Shown: piece by piece, positions 47,207 through 56,994 of the stretch | How the letters are laid out: each line of letters begins with the position of its first letter | Numbering within the stretch: the first letter of the stretch is position 1 | Assembly: GCF_002157355.1 (NCBI RefSeq) | Contig: NZ_LYMK01000031.1 | Span: 1-64,000 of the forward strand | Source: Variovorax sp. JS1663 | GTDB taxonomy: Bacteria > Pseudomonadota > Gammaproteobacteria > Burkholderiales > Burkholderiaceae_C | Direction: 5' to 3' | DNA length: 64,000 bases | The notes under the pieces: model-generated | What the model was told of the DNA's origin: nothing | The model's input: the letters and a program-made list of their open reading frames with translations, nothing else | Databases searched by the model: none | Made by a program: the position numbers and the translations under genes

Positions 47207-47638
47207 ATGCGAGTGACTGCCTTCCGACTTTCCCTGACTTCGCTTCTTCTGGCCGCTGCCGCGGCTCCGGCGCTGGCCGGAAACTATGCCGAGGGAGATC
47301 CGCGGCCTGCTGCCAGAACGTCCGAGGTCCCGAGCGCGGCAGTGGCCGCCGAAACCCGCACTTGGATGGCGGCGGCGCCCACGGTGGGCTATCCGGACGG
47401 CAACCCGAAAGCGGTGCCCCAGGTGTCCCAGAACACGCGTGCGGCCGTCCGGTCGGAAGCCGTGGCTTGGGTGCGCTCGGGCATGTCGCAGATCGCGTAC
47501 GGCAATGCGCCGTCCGACAGCCGCGGCCCGAGCTACACGCGTGCGGCGCAGGCCTTCGAAGCCATGCGTCAAGGTGATGCGACAGCGAACGCGCAGTACC
47601 TGGTGCCGCCCAGAAGCGCAAGCGCGATTGCGCGCTGA
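47207..47638 (+). CDS. Exported hypothetical protein
   Basis: A 143-residue protein with a signal peptide (LSLTSLLLAAAAAPALA). The mature part is rich in Ala, Pro and Ser with short repeats of the form RSEAVAWVRSGM, loosely like DUF4148 proteins. A GGATGCTGAA-like stretch precedes the ATG. Periplasmic, function unknown. Confidence 0.65.
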   Translation: MRVTAFRLSLTSLLLAAAAAPALAGNYAEGDPRPAARTSEVPSAAVAAETRTWMAAAPTVGYPDGNPKAVPQVSQNTRAAVRSEAVAWVRSGMSQIAYGNAPSDSRGPSYTRAAQAFEAMRQGDATANAQYLVPPRSASAIAR

Positions 47639-47773
47639 TCGAAGCCACTCGGACCAGCCCGGGCCCTGCCCGGGTCTACTGCCTGCGAAGCATCGGCTCG
47701 GCTGCCCTCAGGAGGTCCGAGCTGGGTCCGTCAGCTCACAGTTTTGGCGTGAACACACATTAAGAGTAAAGTC

Positions 47774-49444
47774 TTGAGCGAAGCACAGGCCGAACCGGGC
47801 CTTTCTACTGGCAAACGCGGGGGGATGCCCCCCATCTTGGCAAGCGCCGGCGTCGCGGCTTGGCTCGTTTTGATTGACAACGTCTCCTTCTGGAGGACGT
47901 TCATTGGAGCGCAAGACGGGGCCTTGTTGTCCAAGATCGCGTTGGCGCTAAGCGTTGCGTTAGTCTTGATTGCGGTACTAACCACGGCTTGCCGCCTGAT
48001 TGCGACGCCTCGTGCGGGTGTCGCCGTCTTCGCGCTTCTGCTCATCGTTTCCGCAGGCGTGGCGCACTACCTCGACCGGTGGGGCGTGCTGTTCGACAAG
48101 GGGCTGATTCGCAACATCGTCGAGACGGATGTGCGCGAAGCACGGGAGCTCCTGTCATGGCCGGCGTTCATCGATGTGGCTTTGCGCGGTCTGCTGCCCG
48201 CAGCCCTGCTCTGGTGGGTTGGCATTCGGCGCAGCAGTGCGCCAAACGCCTTGCTGCAGACCGGGGGCGTTGCACTGTGTGCTGCCACGCTAGGCGCCAG
48301 CGTGATCTTTCTCTTCTATGGCGACCTGGCGACGACGTTTCGCAACCACCGCGAACTGCGCTTTCAGCTCGTACCGACCAACTACTTTAACGCGGTCTAT
48401 GGTTTCTTGAAGGGCACCGACACCAAGCCTCGGTCATTGGCAGCTGTCGGATCGGACGCTCGCAGGACACGCATCGATGCCCCCCGTCCCCGCGTGCTGG
48501 TCCTGGTGGTAGACGAGACGGCCAGGGCCAGCAACTTCTCGCTTGGCGGTTACCAACGGGAGACCAACTTGGCGCTCAAGGGGAAGGAGATCGTCTACTT
48601 CTCCAACGTGTCTTCGTGCGGCACCGACACCGCCACCTCCCTGCCCTGCATGTTCTCGGACCTGGGCATGTCGAGGTTTTCACTCGATGCTGGACATGCT
48701 CGGGAGAACCTGCTCGACGTCCTGGTCAGAGCGGGTGTGACGGTGACCTGGCTCGACAACAACTCCGGCTGCAAGGGCGTTTGCGCACGAGTGCGCACTG
48801 AACAGATGCCGACGAGCGGCGATCCAAAGTTGTGCATGGACGGATCTTGCCAGGACGAGATCTTGGTGCCGGCGCTAGACCAATTGCTGGCCAACGTCCG
48901 CGACGACAGCACCATCGTCCTGCACAAGATGGGAAGCCACGGGCCATCCTATTTTCGTCGCTACCCGGCCCCGGGACGCTTTCAGCCGACCTGCGACACC
49001 AACCGCGTGCAGACCTGCACACGTGAGCAGTTGGTAAACACCTACGACAACTCAATCGACTACACGAGCCGTGTTGTAGCAATGGTGCTGGATGCCGCCC
49101 GCGCCCGCGCGGCGGAGTTGGACATTGCCGTGCTCTACGTCTCCGACCATGGTGAAAGTCTCGGAGAGAACAACATCTACTTGCATGGTCTGCCGCGCCT
49201 ACTGGCGCCGCCCGAACAGACCGCCATTCCGATGATGGCGTGGCTGTCCGCAGGGGCAAGCAGATCACTCCCGCTGCGGCCGCAATGCCTGGCGGCCGTC
49301 TCCGGGAAGGCCTTCTCGCACGACAACCTGTTTCACACCGTCCTCGGCTATCACGCGATCGACACATCTGCCTACCGGCCTGATCTGGATATCTTCTCAA
49401 TCGCGCGGTCCATACCAGGGTGCGAGGGAAACCAAGACCGCTGA
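47774..49444 (+). CDS. eptA: Lipid A phosphoethanolamine transferase, EptA/MCR family
   Basis: A 556-residue inner-membrane enzyme that moves phosphoethanolamine onto lipid A, the basis of polymyxin resistance. Five N-terminal membrane segments precede the periplasmic sulphatase-fold domain. Active-site residues are all present: Glu248 (VVDETARA), the nucleophile Thr286 (SCGTDTATSLPCMF), His384 and His389 (HKMGSHGP), Asp458-His459 (SDHGES) and His471. Six or more cysteines fit the family disulphides. Start: TTG 47774 after AAGAG, or ATG 47825. It is convergent with a two-component system. Confidence 0.93.
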   Translation: MSEAQAEPGLSTGKRGGMPPILASAGVAAWLVLIDNVSFWRTFIGAQDGALLSKIALALSVALVLIAVLTTACRLIATPRAGVAVFALLLIVSAGVAHYLDRWGVLFDKGLIRNIVETDVREARELLSWPAFIDVALRGLLPAALLWWVGIRRSSAPNALLQTGGVALCAATLGASVIFLFYGDLATTFRNHRELRFQLVPTNYFNAVYGFLKGTDTKPRSLAAVGSDARRTRIDAPRPRVLVLVVDETARASNFSLGGYQRETNLALKGKEIVYFSNVSSCGTDTATSLPCMFSDLGMSRFSLDAGHARENLLDVLVRAGVTVTWLDNNSGCKGVCARVRTEQMPTSGDPKLCMDGSCQDEILVPALDQLLANVRDDSTIVLHKMGSHGPSYFRRYPAPGRFQPTCDTNRVQTCTREQLVNTYDNSIDYTSRVVAMVLDAARARAAELDIAVLYVSDHGESLGENNIYLHGLPRLLAPPEQTAIPMMAWLSAGASRSLPLRPQCLAAVSGKAFSHDNLFHTVLGYHAIDTSAYRPDLDIFSIARSIPGCEGNQDR

Positions 49445-49446
49445 GA

Positions 49447-50772
49447 TCAGGTATTGGTCGAGTCGTGAGCAACGGTGAATCCGATGCGGGTCACACCTCG
49501 GGCGCTGCTGGCGAAGGTGCTTCCTCCGTGCATCCTGGCGATGGCCGCGACGATCGAGAGGCCCAGACCATGATGGCTCGAAGAACCGGCGCGGGATTGG
49601 TCCGCCCGGTAGAAGCGCTCGAAGAGGCGGGGCATCGCTTCCTCGGAAATGGACGGGCCGAAGTTGACGACGCTGATCTCCACGAGCCCGGCCGCGCGCT
49701 GGATCTCTACAAGAACCAGCGTCTTGGGCCTAGCGTAGCGGACGGCGTTGCTCACAAGATTGGACAGGGCGCGTCGGATCAGGCCCGCGTCCATGTGCAC
49801 CTCGGCATCGCCCTTCACCTTCAGCGTGAGCTGTGCTTCCTCCAGCGCGGCCTCGTGGAATTCGGCGACTGCTTCGACTTCCCGCGCGAGACTCCCTGCT
49901 TCGTTTCGGCGCGCCTTGGCTCCGCGATCTGCTTTCGACAGGAACAGCATGTCCGTCACAACACTGGACAGTCGGCGGGCTTCCTCGAGATGCGAGCTGA
50001 GCACCTCCTGGAGCACGGCCTGGGAACGTGCCTGGCCGAGCTCGACCTCGACCTGCGCGATCATGTTCGACAGCGGTGTGCGCAGTTCGTGGGCGACATC
50101 GGCATTGAAGGCTTCGAGTTGCGCATAGGCGTCTTCCGCGCGCTGAAGCAAGGCGTTGAACTGTACGATCCAGGGTTGGAGCTCGCTCGCATAACCAGAT
50201 GCTTCGATGCGCAGGCCCGGATGATGCGGCCCTGCGGCGGCCGTCTGGGCCGCCAGCCGATTCAATGGCCTCAGCCCCCGACGCACGAGCAGCGCACCTG
50301 TGAACGACACGAGGACCGTGCCGAGGCCTGCAGCGCCCACCAGCGTCCAGGCCAGCCGTTTCAGCAGAACTTGGTCCCCTCCGACATTCAGTGCCAACTT
50401 GGCTTCGACGGGCTGATCTCCGAGCGCAATGCCATCGAGCGTCACGACCCGGCTGGTCCAGTTCCTGGGATCGACCAGTCGCTGCGACGAGTAGATCCGC
50501 CGGGATCCTGCCCAAAGCTCGACCGCAGCTTCGGGGTGCGTCAGGAAATAGTCATTGAGCTTGTGTTGCAGCGCCCCCAAGTCGAGTGGTTCGCGGGTCT
50601 CGCGCACGACATGACGGACGAGCTCGATATGCCGGTCGAACTCCTCTGCGTGCTTGAGTTCGAAACTCCAGCGCGTCACGCCGTAGACGCTGGCGCACGC
50701 CACGCTCAGGCCCACCAACGATTGGACTGCGAACCACCGTGTCAGGGATGCCTGGATCGACCTGGAAGTCAC
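49447..50772 (-). CDS. Sensor histidine kinase
   Basis: A 441-residue kinase, a close paralogue of the one at 39902. It has two membrane segments, HAMP, the H-box [13 protein letters not shown], the N-box [10 protein letters not shown] and the G-box [17 protein letters not shown]. It is coupled to its regulator (4-bp overlap) and its end lies 2 bp from the end of the eptA gene, in convergent orientation. The signal could be metal or envelope damage. Confidence 0.92.
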   Translation of the reverse strand: MTSRSIQASLTRWFAVQSLVGLSVACASVYGVTRWSFELKHAEEFDRHIELVRHVVRETREPLDLGALQHKLNDYFLTHPEAAVELWAGSRRIYSSQRLVDPRNWTSRVVTLDGIALGDQPVEAKLALNVGGDQVLLKRLAWTLVGAAGLGTVLVSFTGALLVRRGLRPLNRLAAQTAAAGPHHPGLRIEASGYASELQPWIVQFNALLQRAEDAYAQLEAFNADVAHELRTPLSNMIAQVEVELGQARSQAVLQEVLSSHLEEARRLSSVVTDMLFLSKADRGAKARRNEAGSLAREVEAVAEFHEAALEEAQLTLKVKGDAEVHMDAGLIRRALSNLVSNAVRYARPKTLVLVEIQRAAGLVEISVVNFGPSISEEAMPRLFERFYRADQSRAGSSSHHGLGLSIVAAIARMHGGSTFASSARGVTRIGFTVAHDSTNT

Positions 50773-51452
50773 GCGAGATCGCCGTCCCGACGCTCCAGCA
50801 CGTAGCCCATGCCACGCACCGTGTGCAGCAGTTTCACATCGAAGGGATCGTCGATCTTGCTGCGCAACCGACGAATTGCCACTTCCACGACATTGGTCTC
50901 GCTGTCGAAGTTCATGCCCCAGACCTGGTCGGCAAGCACGGCACGGGAGAGCACCTGCCCCTGGCGGCGCAGCAGCAGGGACAGCAGGGCGAACTCCTTG
51001 GCGGTCAGGTCCAATCGTTTGCCGCCGCGGTTGGCCTTGCGGGTTGTCAGATCCAACTGCAGATCGTCCAACGTGTGGCGCGCGGCTTCCTGGAGCGGCC
51101 CGCGTCGAAGCAGAGCGCGAACGCGGGCGAGCAGTTCGGTAAAGGCGAAGGGCTTGGCCAGGTAGTCGTCCGCGCCACTTTCCAGGCCTTTCACGCGGTC
51201 TTCAACATCATCGCGAGCGGTCAACATCAACACTGGCATGGCCGACGACTTGCGCACCGCCTCAAGAACCTTAAAGCCGTCGATGCCGGGAAGCATGACA
51301 TCGAGAACCAAGGCGTCGTAGTTCCCGGTCAAAGCCATGTTCTTGCCCTCGATCCCGTCACGGGAAAGTTCGACGCTGAACCCACTTTCCGCCAGCCCCT
51401 TGCGGAGGTATTCCCCGAGCTTTTGCTCGTCCTCGACAACCAGTATGTGCAT
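50769..51452 (-). CDS. OmpR-family response regulator
   Basis: A 227-residue regulator with a complete receiver ([14 protein letters not shown], phosphate site [11 protein letters not shown], Lys in [14 protein letters not shown]) and a winged-helix DNA-binding domain ([17 protein letters not shown]). It is the intact counterpart of the deleted regulator at 39354. It resembles CopR/IrlR/CzcR proteins. A palindrome-like site lies 35 bp upstream of its start. Confidence 0.93.
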   Translation of the reverse strand: MHILVVEDEQKLGEYLRKGLAESGFSVELSRDGIEGKNMALTGNYDALVLDVMLPGIDGFKVLEAVRKSSAMPVLMLTARDDVEDRVKGLESGADDYLAKPFAFTELLARVRALLRRGPLQEAARHTLDDLQLDLTTRKANRGGKRLDLTAKEFALLSLLLRRQGQVLSRAVLADQVWGMNFDSETNVVEVAIRRLRSKIDDPFDVKLLHTVRGMGYVLERRDGDLA

Positions 51453-51486
51453 GCTGTAATGCTAAATCCGTGGGGCGGCTGACTGA

Positions 51487-51502
51487 TTACATTTCGGTTA
51501 TC
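51487..51502. promoter_or_regulatory. Probable regulator box before the second response regulator
   Basis: ATTACATTTCGGTTAT shares its ends with ATTACAAGGTTGTAAT at 39304-39319. It is an imperfect palindrome located 35-50 bp upstream of the response regulator start and in the gap to the P-type ATPase gene, so it could be an autoregulatory site. Confidence 0.4.
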
Positions 51503-51521
51503 TGGCCCGCGTCGCTCCGGT

Positions 51522-53888
51522 TCAGCGCACCGATTCAGGCGCTGTCTTCGCCTTCAGAAGTCGGAGCCCATTCCCAACCACCAACAGGGTGGCACCCATG
51601 TCCGCAAAAACCGCCATCCACATCGTTGCCGTGCCAAACAGCGCGAGAACGATGAACACAGCCTTGATGCCGAGCGCGAGCGAGATGTTCTGAATGAGTA
51701 CCGTGTGGGTGATGCGAGACAACCGGATCGTCTCGGGGATTCGCCGTACGTCGTCGTTCATGATGACCACGTCGGCCGCTTCCATCGCGGTGTCCGTGCC
51801 CGCCCCGCCCATCGCAAAGCCGATCTCGGCCTGCGCGAGCGCTGGCGCATCGTTAATGCCGTCGCCGGTCATCCCCGTCGCGCCGAAGCGCTTACGAAGC
51901 GTCTTGATCTCGTTGAGCTTGTCTTCCGGCAACAAATTGCCATGCGCCTCATCGATGCCGGCCTGCCCGGCGACCGTCTTTGCAGTGGCCGTGTTGTCGC
52001 CCGTGAGCATGATGGGCGTTACGCCCAGCGCCTTCAGCTCCGAAACGGCCTGCCTTGACGACTCCTTGATGGTGTCGGCTACGGCAAAGATGGCGAGCAC
52101 ACCCGCATCATTGGCGAGCAGCGTGACGGTGCGTCCCTGTGCTTCGTGTTCGGCGAGCTTCGACTCGATGTCTGACGAGCACTGTTTGCGATCCTCAATG
52201 AGCCGGTGATTCCCAAGCACATAGGTTTGGCCATCCACCCTGCCCTGCGTCCCGCGGCCCGCCAGGGCCGAGAACTCCTGCACGTCCTGGGTCTGCAGGT
52301 TCAGGCCTTGCGCAATTGCCTTCGACACGGGATGGTCCGATCGCGCCGCCAGGCTCATGCCGATCCGCCCGACCCCGTCCTTGTCGGCGCTACCGTCCAA
52401 CGTCACCCATTCGACCAGCTTTGGCTTGCCCTCGGTGATCGTGCCTGTTTTGTCGAGCGCGATGGCTTTCAGGTTGCGCGCATCTTCCAGATAGGTACCT
52501 CCCTTGATCAGGATGCCACGCCTGGCGGCTGCGGCCAACGCGCTGACGACGGTGACGGGCGTCGAGATCACCAGGGCACACGGGCAGGCAACCACGAGGA
52601 GCACCAGGGCCTTGTAAACCGCCTCAAGCCACGTGAGACCCATCAGCCAAGGGGTCAACAGCGCGACAGCGATCGCGAACACGAACACCGAGGGTGTGTA
52701 GATGGCAGCGAAGCGATCGACGAAGCGCTGCGTGGGCGCGCGCGTGCCCTGCGCCTCCTCGACGGCGTGGATGATGCGCGCCAGCGTGGTGTTGGCCGCC
52801 GCCGCGGTGACACGAAACTGCAACTCGCCGGTCTCGTTGATCGTGCCCGCGAAGAGCATGTCGCCCACAGTGCGATCCACCGGAAGGCTTTCACCGGTGA
52901 CCGGCGCCTGATTCACGGCGCTGCGCCCCTCGATGACCACACCGTCCAACGGGACGCGGTCACCTGGCTTGATTCGCACGATCGCATCCAATTCGACCTG
53001 CTTCGAGGGGATGGCCCTCCAACTCCTGTCCGGCTGCAATACTTCGGCTTCTTCCGGCGCCAGGGCGATCAGGCCCTTGATGGCATTGCGCGCGCGGTCG
53101 GCAGCGCGTGCTTCGATCAGCTCGGCGATCGCGTAAAGCGCCATGACCATGGCTGCTTCCGGCCACTGTCCGATGATGAACGCACCGGTCACCGCCACAC
53201 TCATGAGGGCGTTGATGTTGAGCTTGCCGCGGCGAAGCGCCATGAACCCCTTGGTGTAGGTCTCGACGCCGGAAAGCCAGATGGCGACCGCCGCCACCAC
53301 CAAGCCGATGTACTTCATAGCAGGCGCGTCGCCCGTCAGGAAATGGGCGCCCTCGGCGACGATCGCGAGAGCCAAGGCGGCGCCCAGCCGCCAGGCGCCC
53401 GTTCCATGCCCGTGCTCCGCATGGTCGTGCCCTGCATGGTCGTGGCCCGCGTGGTCCCCCCCGGCACCCGCCTCCGCCGTGACGGGCGTCGGCTCGTAGC
53501 CGGCCTTCTTGATCGCAGCCACCGCCAAGGGCAGGACTGCTTCAGGCGCATGGATCGCAAGCGTGCGGGCCCCAAGCTGGAAGTTAACGCTCGTGATGCC
53601 GGCCACCTTGTCGAGCGCGCGCCGGATGTCGCTCTCCTCGACGGCACAGTCCATGGTGGGGATTCGGAACACGCGGGCACCTGCGGGAAGAGGCGCCTTG
53701 AACTGGACATCCCCTGGAGCGCAGCAGCTGACGCCCACGGTGGACGCGACCTTGGCATTCTCTGAGCAACAAGTGCCGGTATCAGACGCCGCTGCCGGTG
53801 CCGGTGCCGCGCAGGACCCACCCCCGCAGCTGGAGCCCGATTCGACACCGGCTTCTCGGGCCTGATGAGCAATGTGGTCTTCTTTCAT
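51522..53888 (-). CDS. cadA: Zn/Cd/Pb-exporting P-type ATPase, CadA/ZntA/PbrA type
   Basis: A 788-residue PIB-type ATPase that pumps divalent soft metals out of the cytoplasm. The N-terminus is cysteine-rich (SSCGGGSC, TCCSEN, SCCAPGD), followed by an HMA domain with MDCAVEE, a His-rich loop (HAGHDHAGHDHAEHGHG), the CPC membrane motif (VVACPCALVIS), the phosphorylation motif DKTGTITEG, HPVSKAIA and GDGINDAPALA. CxxEE-type HMA motifs are typical of Zn/Cd/Pb pumps. It is divergent from a merR-type gene across a MerR-type operator. The ATG is at 53888. Confidence 0.95.
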   Translation of the reverse strand: MKEDHIAHQAREAGVESGSSCGGGSCAAPAPAAASDTGTCCSENAKVASTVGVSCCAPGDVQFKAPLPAGARVFRIPTMDCAVEESDIRRALDKVAGITSVNFQLGARTLAIHAPEAVLPLAVAAIKKAGYEPTPVTAEAGAGGDHAGHDHAGHDHAEHGHGTGAWRLGAALALAIVAEGAHFLTGDAPAMKYIGLVVAAVAIWLSGVETYTKGFMALRRGKLNINALMSVAVTGAFIIGQWPEAAMVMALYAIAELIEARAADRARNAIKGLIALAPEEAEVLQPDRSWRAIPSKQVELDAIVRIKPGDRVPLDGVVIEGRSAVNQAPVTGESLPVDRTVGDMLFAGTINETGELQFRVTAAAANTTLARIIHAVEEAQGTRAPTQRFVDRFAAIYTPSVFVFAIAVALLTPWLMGLTWLEAVYKALVLLVVACPCALVISTPVTVVSALAAAARRGILIKGGTYLEDARNLKAIALDKTGTITEGKPKLVEWVTLDGSADKDGVGRIGMSLAARSDHPVSKAIAQGLNLQTQDVQEFSALAGRGTQGRVDGQTYVLGNHRLIEDRKQCSSDIESKLAEHEAQGRTVTLLANDAGVLAIFAVADTIKESSRQAVSELKALGVTPIMLTGDNTATAKTVAGQAGIDEAHGNLLPEDKLNEIKTLRKRFGATGMTGDGINDAPALAQAEIGFAMGGAGTDTAMEAADVVIMNDDVRRIPETIRLSRITHTVLIQNISLALGIKAVFIVLALFGTATMWMAVFADMGATLLVVGNGLRLLKAKTAPESVR

Positions 53889-53901
53889 CCCCCAATTTGA
53901 A

Positions 53902-53922
53902 ACCTTGTAGTGGGTATAAAGT
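53902..53922. promoter_or_regulatory. MerR-type operator/promoter between cadA and its regulator
   Basis: ACCTTGTAGTGGGTATAAAGT is an interrupted palindrome. In the cadA direction TTGACT and TCAAAT are separated by 19 bp, the stretched spacer on which MerR-family activators work. The dyad lies in that spacer. It fits metal-inducible control by the adjacent CadR/PbrR-like protein. Confidence 0.78.
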
Positions 53923-53942
53923 CAAGGGCGAAGGGAATGACC

Positions 53943-54389
53943 ATGAAAATCGGCGAATTGGCCAAAGCGTCCTCCACTCCGGCTGAGACCATCCGCTTCT
54001 ATGAGCGAGAAGGCCTGTTGCACGAAGGCGGTCGCACCGAAGGGAACTTCCGCATCTACGACCAGAGCCATGTCGAGCGGCTGATTTTCGTGCGTCACTG
54101 TCGCTCGCTCGATATGGCGCTCGACGAGATCCGGCAACTCCTGCGCTTCAAGGAATCCTCGCTGCAGAACTGCGCCGGAGTCAACGAACTCCTGGACGAT
54201 CACATCGGCCATGTTGCAAAACGCATAGGCGAGCTTCTCGCGCTCGAGCAGCAACTGAAGCTATTGCGCCAGCGGTGCGGTCAGGCAACAGAAGTGCAGG
54301 CTTGCGGCATCATCGAGAGTCTTTCGGAAGAGCCACCAGCCCCGCAGCCAAGCCCGCGCGGCCGCCGGCACGTGCAAGGGACGCACTAG
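53943..54389 (+). CDS. cadR: MerR-family metal regulator, CadR/PbrR type
   Basis: A 148-residue regulator. The N-terminal helix-turn-helix (MKIGELAKASSTPAETIRFY) is typical, as is the dimer helix. Cysteines in LQNCAGVNEL, LRQRCGQATEVQACGI fit the metal site of CadR/PbrR proteins. AAGGGA precedes the ATG at 53943. It regulates the divergent ATPase gene. The C-terminus ends at a TAG whose TA is also the target of the IS630 insertion. Confidence 0.92.
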   Translation: MKIGELAKASSTPAETIRFYEREGLLHEGGRTEGNFRIYDQSHVERLIFVRHCRSLDMALDEIRQLLRFKESSLQNCAGVNELLDDHIGHVAKRIGELLALEQQLKLLRQRCGQATEVQACGIIESLSEEPPAPQPSPRGRRHVQGTH

Positions 54390-55569
54390 TGCAGTGCGCT
54401 CGAAATAGAGGAACTTAATCTATGCGGCACACTCCGACGTCGATGGAGGTCGCAGCCATGCGCATTGCCCCGAAGATCGAACTGAATGCGGTTGTCGAAC
54501 GAGAGTTGACGGCATTGGCGCGGCGAGGCCGCGTCGAGGCTCGTGTGCAGCAACGGGCCAGGATCGTGCTGTTGGCCGCTGAGGGTTGGCAGAACAAGGA
54601 CATCGCCGTCGAGGTCGATCTCGATCGGCGCCAGGTGGCCTTGTGGCGCCAGCGCTTCCTGGAAGGCGGGGTGGAGGCCCTGATGCACGATGCGCCGCGC
54701 CCCGGGCGTACCCCCAGCGTGACCACCGCCGAGTTTGAGTCGACCATCGTGGACAAGACGCTTCACGAAAAGCCCATCGCCGCGACGCACTGGAGCACGC
54801 GCACGCTGGCCGCGCAGCTCGGTGTGGGACCCACGACGATTCGCCGCGTCTGGCAGCGCAACGGCCTCAAGCCGCATCGGCAGAAGACGTTCAAGCTCTC
54901 GCGCGACCCGCGCTTCGAGGACAAGCTGCTGGATGTCGTGGGGCTGTACCTCAATCCTCCCGAGCGCGCCCTGGTGCTCAGCTGCGACGAAAAAAGCCAG
55001 ATTCAGGCGCTCAACCGTACCCAGCCGGGCTTGCCGATGAAGAAAGGCCGCGCCGGCACCGTCACGCACGACTACAAGCGCCATGGCACGACCACGCTGT
55101 TCGCTGCCTTGAACACCCTGGACGGCACCGTGATCTCCATGTGCCAGTCGCAACACCGGCACGCGGAGTGGCTGCACTTCCTGCGGCTGATCCAGCGAAA
55201 GACGCCTAAGCACCTGCAGTTGCACCTGATCGTGGACAACTACGGCACCCACACGCACCCGGAGGTTCAAGCCTGGCTGACCAAGCACCCGCGCTTCGTC
55301 GTCCACTTCACGCCCACAAGCGCGTCGTGGCTGAACATGGTCGAGCGCTTCTTCCGCGACATCTCGCAGAACCGCATCCGGCGCGACAGCTTCACCAGCG
55401 TGCCTGAGCTGGAATTGGCGATCGATCTCTATGTCGAACACCACAACGCGAACCCCAAACCCTTCATCTGGACCAAGAGCGCGACCGACATCCTGGCCAA
55501 GGTCACGCGAGCCAAGGCCGCCCTGGCGCTGAGCAAGAAATAGGTACATATTTACGTGGCGCACTACAC
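54389..55569 (+). mobile_element. Complete IS630-family element
   Basis: A 1,181-bp element. Its ends are inverted repeats (GTGCAGTGCGC at left, complement GTGTAGTGCGC at right), each flanked by the TA target duplicate (54387-54388 and 55570-55571). The left TA is inside the merR stop codon. One transposase gene is carried. Confidence 0.9.
54458..55543 (+). CDS. IS630-family transposase
   Basis: A 361-residue DDE transposase. The N-terminus has two helix-turn-helix units (ARIVLLAAEGWQNKDIAVEV); the catalytic triad is SCDEKSQI (Asp), IVDNYGTHTHPEV (Asp) and SWLNMVERFFRDIS (Glu). The ATG 54458 has GGAGGT 9 nt upstream, better than ATG 54422. The frame is intact, so the element may be active. 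Confidence 0.94.
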   Translation: MRIAPKIELNAVVERELTALARRGRVEARVQQRARIVLLAAEGWQNKDIAVEVDLDRRQVALWRQRFLEGGVEALMHDAPRPGRTPSVTTAEFESTIVDKTLHEKPIAATHWSTRTLAAQLGVGPTTIRRVWQRNGLKPHRQKTFKLSRDPRFEDKLLDVVGLYLNPPERALVLSCDEKSQIQALNRTQPGLPMKKGRAGTVTHDYKRHGTTTLFAALNTLDGTVISMCQSQHRHAEWLHFLRLIQRKTPKHLQLHLIVDNYGTHTHPEVQAWLTKHPRFVVHFTPTSASWLNMVERFFRDISQNRIRRDSFTSVPELELAIDLYVEHHNANPKPFIWTKSATDILAKVTRAKAALALSKK

Positions 55570-55623
55570 TAGCCACGAAAAGACCAGGATCCGGTCGAGC
55601 CCAGAGGGGCAAGCGTGGCCGAC

Positions 55624-56820
55624 CTACTTCGAGATCGTTATCGCCGGTCCTACCGGAGCAACCGTTGAAACGCTCATCTGAAAAAGCTGGTAAAGCAAGC
55701 TGAAGGCCTTTTGGTTCCACTGATACCCGTCTTGATTCCGGACGGCATAGTAGTAGCCTAGCCATTCCACCGACAGATCCGCGCTCGATGGCGAACGGCG
55801 CGTCTCGCTGATTTCCAACGTGCTCACCGGGTTCTCCATCACGGACGGCGTGCGTGCATCAGGTGGCACATCGAACTCCGGCTCCTCTTCCATACCGCGC
55901 CCAATGAAAGTCAAGATCTCATGGAAGCTGCGCAGGCGGAGCCGGCCGTGCATGGGGAACTCGCCCCCCGTGTAGCCCTCGCGGATATCCACCAAAATGT
56001 CGTTGGGCGGCGCCTCTTCTGCTTCCGCATGCAGTTGCAGTCGCTCCTCGTTCGGCAGGGCCGCCGGATCGTAGTTGGTGATCATGACCCGGCCGTTGAC
56101 CCGCTTGGATACGAGGTACGCACGTTTGTCCGCAAGATAGTTCAGCGAGAAATCTTTGTAGATCGAAGCGAACGTTTCAGGCGTGACAGCGTCGGCCGGC
56201 ACGGTCCAGGAGCGCTGGAAATGCAACGGCTCTACATGCAGTGAGTGGCGGTCCTGGATCGAAGAAAGGTGCGACATTACCCGGCGAAATACGACGTAAC
56301 CTGCTTGGTCTGACGGCCGATTGTGGTGAATTGCAACCTTACCCGGCCCGTCCGCCTGCAAGCGCAGTTCGCCGCCCAGCAGACGCAACAATGAGTCCAC
56401 GTCATAGCCCTGGCGCAGCAGCAGCGTCAACTTCTGCTCCTGAAACGGTGTCAGGAGCCGCTGCGTGAACTCTTCCCCTTGCATCGGCGAAATGCTGATG
56501 GTCGGGTTCTCTTCGGCACTGCTGCCGATGAGCGGCACCAACAGTGCGCCGCGGTCGCCGGTTGCCGCCGCTGCCACGCCGGCGTTCACCGCGAACTTGT
56601 AAGTCGCAGCAATGCTGGAAATGGACGTGAAGTGCATTGGCTGATTGCGCCGAGCGCGCGCGATGTTGAGCAACAGCTGCTTCGAGACGCTATCGGTCGT
56701 CGTCGTGTCGTAGGCCAATACCGCGCGGTCGAGCGCCAGCGTCGACCCGCAACCGGTGGCCCCGACAACCGCGGCGCCGCAGACAACGGCCAGCAAGAAT
56801 CGTTTGAACATGCGTGGCAT
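55624..56820 (-). CDS. Hypothetical lipoprotein
   Basis: A 398-residue protein with a lipoprotein signal (FLLAVVCGAAVVGATGCGST). The mature N-terminus (TTTTDSVSKQLLLNIARARR, then NQPMHFTSISSIAATYKFAV) is a pattern seen in a widespread but uncharacterised family of bacterial lipoproteins. No enzyme motif is seen. It sits between IS630 and IS3 elements, and is the only non-transposon gene in the last 9 kb. Confidence 0.75.
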   Translation of the reverse strand: MPRMFKRFLLAVVCGAAVVGATGCGSTLALDRAVLAYDTTTTDSVSKQLLLNIARARRNQPMHFTSISSIAATYKFAVNAGVAAAATGDRGALLVPLIGSSAEENPTISISPMQGEEFTQRLLTPFQEQKLTLLLRQGYDVDSLLRLLGGELRLQADGPGKVAIHHNRPSDQAGYVVFRRVMSHLSSIQDRHSLHVEPLHFQRSWTVPADAVTPETFASIYKDFSLNYLADKRAYLVSKRVNGRVMITNYDPAALPNEERLQLHAEAEEAPPNDILVDIREGYTGGEFPMHGRLRLRSFHEILTFIGRGMEEEPEFDVPPDARTPSVMENPVSTLEISETRRSPSSADLSVEWLGYYYAVRNQDGYQWNQKAFSLLYQLFQMSVSTVAPVGPAITISK

Positions 56821-56994
56821 TGCTCTCCTCCAATTTGAACGTGATCAACCTTCTGGATGGGGTCAGTGGTCGTATTCTCGTCTCGATCGAATCCACCCAG
56901 AACCGATCTGACGTCTCCCCGGAATTCCGGACTTTTCAAAACTAGAGGTAAGGTGGCTTTTTCGGCCGGCCCGTGAGGGCAGGAAGGAGAAGCG

